Assembly: GCF_964340395.1 (NCBI RefSeq)
Contig: NC_135551.1
Location: forward strand, 25,165,003-25,229,002
Length of the DNA stretch: 64,000 nt
DNA from: Glandiceps talaboti
Taxonomy: Eukaryota > Hemichordata > Enteropneusta > Spengelidae
Direction of reading: 5' to 3'
The notes below the pieces were generated by a model. The model saw only the letters and a program-made list of their open reading frames with translations. It was not told the DNA's origin and ran no database searches. Made by a program: the position numbers and the translations under genes. Positions 11,963 through 23,361 of the stretch are shown in pieces (position 1 is the first letter of the stretch; the number at the start of each line of letters is the position of its first letter).

Positions 11963-12537
11963 TTTTTGGTTCTGGTGAGACATTTCATGATTTCACATGT
12001 GAAATTTCTTCCTTTGCCAAGAAACACCAAATTGCAACTTTTTTTCACACTCATTGAATTCGCAACTGGCCCACATCATGATCATGGGTCTTGGCAGATA
12101 TGAATATTTAGTAGTTGCACAATGCATATTCATAATGCCAAGTGTTTATTTCATTCAGATAACTAAGTCATGAATATACCTTTATTTCCTGGAGTGGTGT
12201 GCCCCTTTCATTTAATTTAGTTTCTGTAGAAATTGGTTTAAAATGCTTTTAGATTCTCATTCTTAAAATAAATTAGTCACAAGTGAACGTTAACAATTGT
12301 TAATTGTTTAGTTTTTATGATGGAATTAGAATCCATAACCAGTACCTTCCTGTCATGTAAAGAAGAATGTTTCCAGAAGCAATAGATGCAGGTGTTTGAA
12401 CAATTCTGCTAGCCCTTAAAATGCATCACAGTGTACATCGCTGTAATCATTGTAAGTACACACAACCATTCCAAGGAAGACCCGGAAGTCTTTAGAATGG
12501 ACATACATGTACACGACATAGTTCCAGGCTGACAAAA

Positions 12538-12865
12538 CATACATACATACATACATACATACATGCATGCATGCATGCATGCATACATACATACATACAT
12601 ACATACATACATACATACAGACAGACAGACAGACGTGCATGCGTGCGTGCATGCATACATACATACATACATACATACAGACAGACGTACGTACGTACAT
12701 ACATACGTACATACATACATACACACACACACATACATATACATACACATACATACACATATACATACATACATACATACATACAGACAGACGTACATAC
12801 ATACGTACGTACGTACGTACGTACGTACATACATACATACATACATACATACATACATACATACA
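12538..12865 (+). repeat. ACAT/ACAG/ACGT compound microsatellite
   Basis: Over 300 bp of 4-bp units, mainly ACAT with ACAG, ACGT and GCAT variants. Ends where a LINE fragment begins. Confidence 0.97.
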
Positions 12866-13665
12866 TGCTCTTTGCAACTGGGAAAAAACCTAGCAGATGA
12901 AGTTTAACATGTCAATGTGCTTCATTATGCATGCAATACACAAGAAAATGTTTACTTCACACCAATATCACATGAACAATACCATTCTCCAGAAAGTAGA
13001 ACGTCATCCATACCTAGGAATAGAATTATCAAATAACCTTTCATGGGCCCAACACATTCACCAAACTGCAAACAAATCAAACAGCATACTTGAAATATTT
13101 CAAATTGTTCCAGAAACACAAAGGAAATAGCATACAAAACACTTGTCAGACCCAGACTCAAATACTGCAGTGCAGTCTGGGATCCATACCAGAAAACCCA
13201 TCAGGAACATCTCGAAAAAGTACAAAGAAAAGCAGCTAGATTTGTTAGTAATGATTACAAACGTACTACAAGCATCACAGACATATTAAAGGATCTTGAC
13301 TGGGAGTCCCGACATGACAGAAGGACTACAGCAAGACTCAATACAATCTTCAAAGAAACGCATGGAATCACTCCTACAAATATAAAACACCTCTGTCAGG
13401 AAAACCATACCAAACATACCACTCGTCAAACACACAATCTAAACTACAGCACCATTCACTCCAATAAAGATTGTTATCGTTACTCACTCTATCCACGGAC
13501 TATACCTTTATGGAACTCATTACCACCACGTACAAAACCAGCAAAAGATGTGGCAAATTTTAAATCACTGATAAACCTTGAAACTAAATAAGGAATTTTA
13601 ACTGTGATGCATGACAGACTGTATGTGTATAACCACATCTGGCGTTCTGTACAATAACAGACAAG
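12866..13665 (+). pseudogene. 3' fragment of a non-LTR retrotransposon (LINE) reverse transcriptase ORF
   Basis: Translation shows the C-terminal part of a jockey/CR1-like ORF2. KFNMSMCFIMH and HPYLGIELSNNLSWAQHI are followed, after a shift near 13120, by IAYKTLVRPRLKYCSAVWDP, LEKVQRKAARFV, LDWESRHDRR and PRTIPLWNSLPP, ending at a stop near 13590. An in-frame TAG at ~12892 stands where Trp is expected. The fragment starts immediately at the end of one ACAT array, and its 3' UTR runs straight into another. It is 5'-truncated and dead. Confidence 0.85.
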
Positions 13666-13669
13666 ACAA

Positions 13670-14030
13670 GATACATACATACATACATACACATACATGC
13701 ATACACATCATGTACATACATACATGCATACATACATACATATACATACATACATACACACACATACATACACACACACATACATACACACACATACATA
13801 CATACATCATGCATACATACGTACGTACGTACGTACACACATACATACACACACACACACATACATACATACTTGTACTCCTACGTCGGCGTGTATTTAC
13901 CCGGACAGCATTTATTACATACACACACCATATACATACATACATACATACATGCATACATACATACATATACATACGTACATACATACATAGATACATA
14001 CATACATACATACATACATACATACGATAA
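13670..14030 (+). repeat. ACAT-rich microsatellite after the LINE fragment
   Basis: ACAT and ACAC units interrupted by a ~50-bp unique piece at 13874-13918. Directly continues the 3' end of the LINE at 12866-13665. Confidence 0.95.
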
Positions 14031-15276
14031 GTTATCCTCAAACATCAATTGCTTTTATTGCTTGTTTTACCAAATCTACAAATACAATCAACTGATATCA
14101 GTGGCTCTCCATATCCGTATCTACCAAAATATACACATCAAGTCTTGGAAATATTTGAAGTGTCCTAGCTTACTTCCCATAAATTCAACCATTCTGTACC
14201 CTTTATATCATAATTCTCATTGATAGATTATGTCATGGTTACTCAAAGCTGCACTTGCTTCAACTGGTATGTTCTTTTGAAACTGTTAGATATAACGACT
14301 TACTCATATAAACACTGTACAACTGTAGAATTGACTAATCTGTGGGTAAACGTATTTGTGTAGCGTATACATATACACATGTAATATGATGAATATATCC
14401 AATTAATGTTTCATTGTTGTGATGGATTACTATTGACGTACATGCGCTGTTCACCCTTTCCCCAGCAGGAGATTTAGCTAGATTTTCAGTAGAATTTGTC
14501 CATTTGACTGTACATGGAGAGAGAGAGACCATAGAAAACCACCACGTGTCACACCTAGTTACTAGACTAGCAAATAAGACAAATTGGTTGTTAGCACTTG
14601 GGATGGATAAGAGTTTACGTAAAGATCACAATATGACATTATGTTTGTCAACAAAGACATAACACTTCAACCAGACATGCGCGCATAGCTTTTAATTCAC
14701 TCACATGGTCTAAATTCATACAACTAATTGTAATTTTCTTCTCGTCACTTTTGCTACATAAATACCATCACATTCCTATTTATATAATTTATATATGTGT
14801 CTCACTATTCCGTGTCTCTCACTTCTCTGCATCTCCAACTCTTTTCCCTGTACTGTCGTACAATGTGGTTTTAGTAAAGCATGGAATGGTAACCATCATC
14901 AGAGACAGCATACCACATTATTTTCCTGACTGTATCTGAGAACAGAATCCATTCCATGTACATTGCTCGGAGATAATAGACTTGGCAATAAACCTACAGC
15001 ACCATTCAATCTTTGTTATGTTGTAGTATTGTCTATTCATTGATCTTCACAGTAAACTACCCCTTTTCATCCCACACACACACACACACACATATATATG
15101 TGTATATATAATAGAATCTTTAGTACATCTGTTAAGAAAACTACATTTCTTCATTGGATTTTCTGCAATAAGTGTTTGGTGCTAAAAACAAACTAGTAAA
15201 TATATAAACTAGAGTAACAAAATAAGGTTTATAGGAAAGCATCAACTTTAGGTTAGATAAATGTAATTTATTTCTT

Positions 15277-15615
15277 TTAACTCTGTAGAATGTCTTTCCT
15301 CTTGATCAGTGATTTTATGAAAGTTGTCAGTGCCATAAATATATGTCTTTGATCAGAGTTAAAAAGAGTAATACATTTTGTTTCATTATCTAGTTCTTTG
15401 AAATTGCCTAGACCACTGATTGCACTTAGTCTGGTATACATTTGTTGTCTCTCAATGTTATAGTTGTTGCATGTTGTGATGAGGTGTATTTCATCTTCTA
15501 TCATATTGCAAGTGTTACATAATCTGTTTTCTATCTCTATTTTTGGTCTTTTATGTCTTCCAATTTCAATTTGTAGATCATGTGAGCTCAGTCTAATTCT
15601 TGAAATAAAAACCAC
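15277..15615 (-). pseudogene. C-terminal tail of another LINE ORF2
   Basis: The 112-aa frame contains ISRIRLSSHDLQIEIGRHK, then RLCNTCN, EDEIHLITTC and NYNIERQQMY. This is the Cys/His-containing terminal region typical of non-LTR ORF2 proteins (R-x-C-x2-C, E-D-E-x-H). No RT domain is present upstream. It lies between the matching parts of a diverged duplication (14.87 and 15.67 kb), so it probably inserted after that duplication. Confidence 0.75.
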
Positions 15616-16122
15616 CTTCCTCTTTGTTGATACATAGAGTACAAAGCAAGTGATGATAACTTCCTATAGTGCATTGAGATGATGTAAACACTGAATGAAA
15701 CTATCATTTGACACTGCTTGTCAATTTCTAAGCAGTATCATGTGATAATAATCGTCCAGCATTTCTGTGACTAATTCCTGTTGTTCTTGCCACATCCTAA
15801 AATCAACAATTATTGGTCTTCTCTGTTGGTTGCGTCGTGTATTCAAATAAATTATTTTCATATTTCCATCACATTCCCATCCTCATTGTGCCAAAGGTTT
15901 GCTTTTGTTCTTCTTACCACATATCACTATGGCTTGTTACTGTTGGGCTGTGACCTATATACAGAGTCACTTTAAGTTACTATTTTCGAGTCAACCCCCC
16001 CTCCCCCCTCACACACACACCACACACACTGCTTCTCACTCCTTCCAGCCTCTCTCAATCTTTTCACTTGCCTTCCTCTCACTTCTCTCAAGTCTATCTA
16101 TACTTTCACTCTGATTGCCTTT

Positions 16123-16127
<5 letters not shown>

Positions 16128-16164
<37 letters not shown>
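16128..16164 (+). repeat. (CT)n microsatellite
   Basis: Pure CT run within the duplicated region downstream of GET1. Confidence 0.95.
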
Positions 16165-16166
<2 letters not shown>

Positions 16167-16520
16167 TTTGTTCTCATTTCTCTATTCATCTCTATTTTCC
16201 CCCTGTATTATCTTAATTAAAAGATGTTTGTAAATGTGAAGCATGGAATGGCAACCATCATCAGAGACACAGTACACAACATTATGTACCCGACTATCTG
16301 AGAACTGAACCCATTCCTGCTTCATTGCTAAGAAAATTAACAAAATAATTGACAAAAAACTAGACCTCCACTCAAACTTTTCCAGGCTGTGGTGGAGCTA
16401 GATTTGTCCATATTCATTACCTTTCTTAACAGTGATGGTTACTGTGTTGTGGTTACATGCACTGGACTTTATAAACTACCAATTTCCATTCTTTATTTGG
16501 CTCACACTAAAGGTGACTAT

Positions 16521-16700
16521 ACAATTAAAATCATCAAACCGGAAACAAAACATTGTCTGGCTTTATAAAAAATCTTACTAACTCTTCTACATTTTATAAT
16601 CTGGTGCCATCTTATTGTCTTGCTCATCAAATATCTCTGTTAGTAAGATTTTTGTTGAGCCAGAAGATGTTTTGTTTTCAGGTTTTGTGATTTTAATTGT
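16521..16700. mobile_element. Foldback MITE, GET1 downstream region
   Basis: ACAATTAAAATCATCAAACC and following bases to ~16583 match the complement of 16643-16700 (GTTAGTAAGATTTTT … GATTTTAATTGT). Confidence 0.75.
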
Positions 16701-16932
16701 AACTTTCTACAAAGCATGCAATTACTTGAGAGAGGATGTAAACACTGAATGACAGTTGTCATTAGGTACTGCTTTGTTAGTAACCAAGCAGTATCTCATG
16801 ATAATAATCACCCAGTATTTCTTTAATTCTGTTCCTGTTGTTCTCAAATATGGCAACTACATGTTTTCCCACTCATTTGTTTTTAGCACACATAATACAC
16901 CACCATTGCAACAAAGTCTGGTTTTACTATTT

Positions 16933-16945
16933 TCTCTCTCTCTCT

Positions 16946-17003
<58 letters not shown>

Positions 17004-17038
17004 GCTCTCTCTCGCTCGCGCGCCACACACACACACTT
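16933..17038 (+). repeat. (CT)n with CG interruptions, then (CA)n
   Basis: About 85 bp of CT units broken by CTCG words, ending in a short CA run. Confidence 0.95.
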
Positions 17039-17039
17039 C

Positions 17040-17990
17040 ATGCTTGCAGCATTAACAAAACTCACTTTAGTTTAGTTGTGGCTATTCCTTTGACTTTAGG
17101 TAAAATCTTCATTTTAACAAACATTTTTTTTTTTTAATTTTGAAAGTTTACATAGAAAATGACGTCAACATTACCACAAATAGGCAATAGATGCACAAGT
17201 ACTCTAACAACTGGTGACACTTGTAATATGTGATACCAAATGTACATAACATCAATGGTTGTGGTTGCTGAAAACTGCTTTGGTTCTAGTGTTTTGTGTC
17301 AACTCCCATTCTCTTACCAGTGATACATTACCTGTAGTACTGAGATGGGTGAAAGTTGTCAACACCTGGACTTTGGCAAAAGGATGATGTTTAATTATAT
17401 TCCACGCAAATCTTTTCTAAATTTGTATACTTCACAATTTATTTTTTTAATTTGCACCTTTTTCACTATATAGCAGAGACCTCACCGAGAGCTCAACCAT
17501 TTCAAATGAGATGGTTTGATCAATATATTATGTTTTCAATTTCAGATAGTCACTGCACTTATAGTGTATACCCATAAATATACACCCTTCATAAATACAT
17601 AATAAATAGTTAATCTCAGTATTAACTTTTGTCCCGTTTAGTAATAATAATGCTACTTCCATGTTTCAGTCAGATTTCACTTTTGGAAAATCCCACCTGT
17701 GATCCCTCCTTTTCACGGCTTGCCAACTTGTACACAATGTGTGTATAACAAAAAAGTTGCCATCAGTGACCAGGTTCAATTTCTGATATATTTGTGAGTT
17801 TGTGACATTACAGAAAGTACACTGGCAATCTGCAAACTAAAAAAAAATCTGAAAATTAATTGCCACGTCAATAAAATACACTTTATAATCACTTTAGATC
17901 AAATTATGCAATTTAAAACCTTCTGCGTTTTCCCAAAATGTTAACTTTTAAAAGTTTAAGTTGAAGAGCTTACACTAACTTGACTATTAA
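17040..17990. other. No gene recognised
   Basis: AT-rich DNA with T-runs. I see no ORF with family similarity and no structured repeat. Confidence 0.5.
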
Positions 17991-18505
17991 AGTTACATTT
18001 ACTCACCTTCAACAGAAACGACACGCTTGTTTGAAAATCGCACTATTCATGAGACCGAAACATTTTCGGTACAGTTCGGCAATCTCCGTAAAACTATCAT
18101 AAATCATCAACAGATTAGACATGCACCATGTACCACACCTCACCGTCACGTACGTATACCTGTAGGCTGTAGCTGTATGGGAATTTTGCGCCCCGACAGC
18201 CTACCAGGCACTTAGTGACTTACGAATAAAAAAAAAATGCGAGTCCTACCAACACCATACAAACAAAGTTTCACCATTCGATATCTTCAAGGTTGCCTTT
18301 TCCTTGAAATAGATATGAAACCAACCTTCAAACACAACATACATGTGGATAATCATCCTGACAACTTCAGTAAGTTTCTGGTGAACTACATCCCTGCAAA
18401 TTTTTACCTGTCAGTAAGTCTGTGTGAGTGACGTCAACACAACATCGATATACACTTGAACTCTATAATCACTTGTGAACAAATTATAGTATAAAGAGTT
18501 CAAAA

Positions 18506-18715
18506 TTACAGCAAACGAAGAGCGTGTTTCCGTAGAGGTTTCACTTCGATGTGGCATGCACTCACCATCCGGATCCATGGTCCAAACGTCCAGGACCTCG
18601 ACCTTTGCATGAGTTTGTTTGGTACACTGTTCTCGACGCCGGAACACCCGAAGACCATTCGGCCCATTTCGGTAAAAAGAACCGCCGAGTATTCGTGCAT
18701 ACCATGGCGTAGTTA
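18506..18715 (-). other. Exon-like GC-rich segment of unknown function
   Basis: On the minus strand a GC- and CpG-rich stretch stays open in more than one frame and ends at a splice-donor match (GGATG|GTGAGT) near 18570. Another donor match (GAAG|GTGAGTAAAT) occurs near 18006. It may be a first exon or promoter region of an unrecognised minus-strand transcript. No protein family was recognised, no matching acceptor exon was found downstream, and it may be nothing. Confidence 0.2.
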
Positions 18716-18966
18716 GCTATGACTTGTAAGTTGTATGGTGCCGATCTGAAGCATTCGACGTTCAGAACTGTTCCATAGATAAGGCCACAATAAGTAACTA
18801 TACTTTCTTATCACATGAAATATTTTGTTCATGATTTGAACCAAATTTATAAACCTCAGGAGCGGTAAAAAATTTCTTGCCCAATACCTTCTAAAACCTA
18901 TATTCAGTGACCGGGATTCAGTGATCGAGTTGGGTGTCAGCCTTCCTCTGCCTGTCAGTCTGTTTG

Positions 18967-18990
18967 TTTGTGTGTGTGTGTATATAGTCT

Positions 18991-19066
<76 letters not shown>

Positions 19067-19087
19067 CTCTCTCTCTCTCTCTCTCTA
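18967..19087 (+). repeat. (TG)n-(AT)n-(CT)n compound microsatellite
   Basis: A short TG run, about 35 AT units, then about 12 CT units. Confidence 0.97.
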
Positions 19088-19414
19088 CCTTTTTGAACAT
19101 TCAAACCTCAGGAGCAGTCATTTACCTTGTAGTTTGCAAAACTGTACATTTCATTTACCTACCATACATTTAATTATGAGGCAGTCAATGGCCAATCAAG
19201 CAAATGTGTGTGTCTGCCCAAATATCTTTGAACAGGTTAGTTAAAAGTGTAGGTAATATGGCTATACAGTTGCATAATAATGTATTGACTCGAATAAATT
19301 GGGGTATTGAAGACAATTTTCAAGTATTCTAGGGCTTTCGATAATGTGTATGGTTTGAAATGTTATGCCATTTAATGGCCTCCTACATGATGTCCTTATT
19401 TTGCTTGCTGTAGG

Positions 19415-19710
19415 AGGGGGAGGAGGAGGGGGGGGGGGGAAATACACCCTCCCCACTAGCTATCATGGAGGATGCTGTTTCTGCCCATAATCAAGATTGA
19501 AAGATAAAACGCTGCTGACAAAGTATCTCCAAGTACAGTCCAATGTGAGACCTTTTTTGCAAAGCCCACATATATTTGTAAAGAAATCTCTCATTGTTAT
19601 GTAAGTATGAAGTGGAGTGGGGGGTTACTGTATAATTACACATTAAAATGTGTAGCGGGGGGGGGGGGGGGGGTACAGAAATTCTTGGCTTCATTTGGGG
19701 GGGGGGGACA
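19415..19710 (+). repeat. Scattered poly(G) runs
   Basis: G-runs of 9 to 17 at ~19430, 19656 and 19698 lie among AT-rich DNA. No gene seen. Confidence 0.85.
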
Positions 19711-19803
19711 TTTTTTGAGTGCGAAAGGGGGTTGCAAAAATATTTTTGACCAAAACAATTTCCCCCTCCCCCTGTAAATTATGACCCCAGCCTTTTTTAC
19801 CTT

Positions 19804-19955
19804 AGGCCTAAAAGAAATTGTTTGGTTTCGGTTACCCAATCCACCTAGTTTTTCAGTGCCGACCTAATCTTTTTATTTATGTATTGGAGAAAAAAATTAT
19901 AAAATCGTGAAAATTGTGAAGTCTCGCAAGAAATTGTGGATGCGGAAACTGACTC
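19804..19955. mobile_element. Family C repeat, left part only
   Basis: TAGGCCTAAAAGAAATTG, GGTTTCGGTTACCCAATCC, CACCTAGTTTTTCAGTGCCG and the AAATTGTGAAGTCTCGCAAG block match the other two copies. The right half is missing. Confidence 0.6.
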
Positions 19956-20726
19956 AAACCCAAAACGGAGCAGGTATTAGTCCTAGATAAATATACTCAC
20001 AAAGACAGACAAATAGCAAAGTAACATTTGATAGTTGTTCAACAAGCCATTTCAAAAATCAAAACATCAAACACAATCAGCCAAGAAAACAGAATGTCTT
20101 TACTTTTCCTTGTGTTGTTTTATTGCATCTTGCATTAGCAAAGAGGTGTAAGATTAATAACACGAATATATTTACTGGTAATACATGTAATATAACTAGC
20201 ATGACACTTTTGACCTTAAAGCTGCACCCGAACGATTTCTAGAAAACGTTTTGTATCACCTGTGGATAAACATAGTTTTTGTAACTGTACACATGATAAA
20301 TCAAATTGAATTCATTTTTGGGTCTACACCTAAAAATCGGCGCCCTCAAAGGCAATCATGATTTCAGCCTTCTACTGCATGCTCATGGATCATATTGATC
20401 TGATTAACTTTCATGGGAAAATGATACTCCAGTTACAACTAGTACAGTTTCAACATGGTGAAAGATTCAAAACCAAGCTTCCACTCAAGATTGAAACTTG
20501 CCATTTCACTACTGCCAAATAACATTGACCACTAATTAACAGATACTGTGTTTTTTAATAAGTCATTAACCAAATTTTAGTGAATACATATCCTGAAAAT
20601 GGACATAAAGTCTTATTGGTTTTTACATATATCAACTATAAAAGTTTATGTTAAGCAGTCTTGCCAAGTGATGTGAATAGTAATGATTCAGAGCTGGAAG
20701 ACATTTTCTGGTTGATGTAATCTTTT

Positions 20727-22675
20727 TAGCTCCGCTGTCAGCGAAAGCTGAAAGCATAGCTTTAGGTATAGGTTGTATTAAGGTATATGTATAGGTGGAA
20801 TCATTGGTGTCCGTCAAACTTTTATATTTTCATCATCTTCTCCGAAAGTGAGTCAGAATTCTTCGATATTTGGTGTGCATGTTCTCTTGGGGGAGGCTAT
20901 TCAGATTTGTTCATGCACCCCTTCTACATAATCAGCCAGTCCGCAACATCCTCATTTGCATACTCTATCCTCATTTGACCAGAAGCTGAAGCTGACCTCA
21001 TTTGACCGAGCGATTTTCCACAGCAAGTAACAACACAGGACGTTCTTGGTACTCACTAAAATCACACTTCAGACCCACTATAAAAGTGTGATGTTTTCAG
21101 ATAACATGTAACTTGTGATTAATTCTATATTGTCGTGCAATTTGTAGTGACAGTGAACCAGAATGAAGACAACTTGCGTAAGGAAGGCATGCGGTTGAAG
21201 TTATGCAAGAGCAGTCTCACTGCCGACTGTGAATCAACCAAACTTTGTTTATTGGCCGACAGTCACATTGTAAAGTTAAACGACATGAACGTGTCTTGCC
21301 ATTTCCAAAATGCAAATATTTGGCAAGTAAAAATAATTAAAATAATTACAACTTTAATTTGGCTTCAGACTTTGCATTATGTTTTGCGTATCTTTCCCCG
21401 TTTTACACGTAAATCCGAAAAGGTTCTCTCTAGTCATGTCAGTGATCATACCGGGGCTGTTTTGAGTACGAGCGAAGTGAGGTATTTTTTTGAGAATTAT
21501 TAATATTGCGAAATGTCAAGTACAAGGTTTAAATACAATGGAATGATGAAAAAAAAATTGGCCGAGTCTGCTGACAGGCGCCGGTCACAAGAAACTCCGT
21601 AAATTAAAATATCAGAGGATGTGATGTATGTATTAATCGCCATCTTAGTTTCCGTATGGCGACTATCCCAAGTAACCAGATGCACGAGGGTCTAACCCGG
21701 AAGCAAGTCGTTGTCAGCCATACGTTACAGTGGTAATATCGTCCGAGAAATCTCTGCATTCAGAGTGTCATTATTCACAGAACTGTTGTTTTCGTGTGAA
21801 AACCCGTCTTGAATTGTATAACTCTAACAAATGAAGACATGTCAAGTTATATTTTTGAAAGTTGTATCGCTAGTTTGAGACGATTTTCTCACGTACTAAT
21901 ATATAGTACTATCGAGGCTTACTTGGACTTGGACCTTACTCCAGTTAATCAGGAAGTTTAGCTAGTCCGATAATTCTTTCTGGTTTAGTTTACAACACTT
22001 TTGATCGCACAGATTTTGTTGTTGTGATGAAAAGAAATAAAAAAAATAGATCACTTCAACCATTTCGTTGTGTTTTCTTTATGAAAGGTAATCAAACATG
22101 AACGAGTGTTACCACTGTAACATATGGCTGAGAATGACTGTCTTCCGGGTACTTGGAATTGTCGCCGTATGGAAACTAAGATGGTGATTAATACATTTCT
22201 TCCCTATATATATCGACTACAACTAGTACAAGTTGAATGTTCTTGACTTGGTAAATTTGTTAGAAAATTGAAATTCAAATTGCCTCAAAATTATTTTAGA
22301 TCCCTAGTTTATTTCATTCATCATTAAAATTTTCCAGGGTTAAAGCTGTAACACTGGAATTATTTATAGCCAACCTCAAAATCCTCTTTTTTCCTTTTCC
22401 TTGTGTGCATATCCCAGTCATTTTTTTTCTGAGATTTTGTGCAATTTTTCATAACAATAGATTTTTGTTATAAAATGGTGACTATGGTATAAAAGTACAA
22501 TACATTACCAACTTCTGTGTGAAATGTGTTTTATAGTGAGACATCATATGAAACCACTAACCACTTTATTACATCGCTAAAACAAAACTGCATACTGAAG
22601 AGCTGAAGAACTGAACCACTTCTACATGTCACCAAAATAAAAAATAAAATAAAAAAAAACAAAACAGCGGAGCTA
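20727..22675. mobile_element. Possible non-autonomous element bounded by TAGCTCCGCTGT
   Basis: TAGCTCCGCTGT at 20727-20738 is matched by its complement at 22664-22675, followed by ATTCTGACTGATAGGTCGCT. The interior has a large inverted repeat and a 122-aa frame at 21135-21503 with no recognisable domain. The ends are short, so this is tentative. Confidence 0.4.
21628..22196. repeat. Inverted repeat with ~110-bp arms
   Basis: ATGTATTAATCGCCATCTTA and GTTTCCGTATGGCGA at the left, and GTTACAGTGGTAA near 21736, recur as complements at 22101-22196 with the spacing kept. The ~350-bp interior is unrelated. It lies inside the larger unit 20727-22675. Confidence 0.75.
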
Positions 22676-22696
22676 TTCTGACTGATAGGTCGCTTG

Positions 22697-23350
22697 TTTT
22701 ATCACAAAATAGTGTGGTATCTCATGGGTTGAGATGTTGCTGAGTAAAATAGTTATCTAATTTTGGGTTTGAATACTGAAGCACTGGATGTTTTCCTAAG
22801 CATGTGTTGCAGTGACATAGTCAAGATCAACTAGTGAAGATATCAAACTACTTCATAGATGGATTCGTTAAAGTTAAAACTTAGTAAGGAATACAACGTA
22901 AACTTTTACGGTAAAATAGTAAACATGTAAACTAATCTGATATTAAGACTTTTTACTGACAGTACATGCATATTATATATAAACATCTTGCATAATTCTT
23001 ATTATGTGATTAGGTAATTATCAAATTGGTGGAGACATGTAAATTATTGAATGACTACAAAGCTGTGCTTGACCTTCTTTGGTTAAAATGATGTAAAAAA
23101 AATAGTGCTAGTGTTGAAAATACAGGTTCTTTGCAATATTTAATTCTTGGTACTTGCAGTAGAATTCTACCACCTAGGTTTGCCATAAAAATAATGACTT
23201 TGATTTCTTGGTCGACACTATACAAAGTGTAACTACACGTGCATAATTACTATATAAAGGTATGCATGGGAGTAAATCGACCAATACCTCAAAGTTTTTC
23301 TGCTATACTTAGTATGGTTTATATAGTTTTATATACTGGTCTAGTAGTAT
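22697..23350. other. 3' flank of the Schlafen-like gene
   Basis: AT-rich unique DNA; nothing recognised beyond possible 3' UTR. Confidence 0.5.
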
Positions 23351-23356
23351 TTTATT
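23351..23356 (-). terminator. Candidate poly(A) signal of the Schlafen-like gene
   Basis: AATAAA on the minus strand begins five bases after the stop codon. This is unusually close, so a later signal may be the one used. Confidence 0.25.
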
Positions 23357-23361
23357 TACCA

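Larger units (their letters stand above)
14873..16850 (+). repeat. Diverged segmental duplication
   Basis: Block A (AAGCATGGAATGGTAACCAT, CATCAGAGAC, CTGAGAAC) at 14877-14975 recurs at 16239-16330. Block B (GATGTAAACACTGAATGA, AAGCAGTAT, GATAATAATC, CCTGTTGTTCT) at 15673-15795 recurs at 16735-16846. The ~300-bp difference in spacing is about the size of the LINE tail at 15.28-15.62 kb. Confidence 0.65.

Noticed and set aside
12409-14041. Long open frames of Tyr/Val/Cys/Met or Ile/His/Thr repeats
   Set aside because: They are translations of ACAT/ACGT microsatellites in all six frames; the same happens at 47110-47840 and 62351-62548.
21135-21503. 122-aa frame
   Set aside because: Lies inside a repeat-like unit, with no domain or codon pattern that supports coding.
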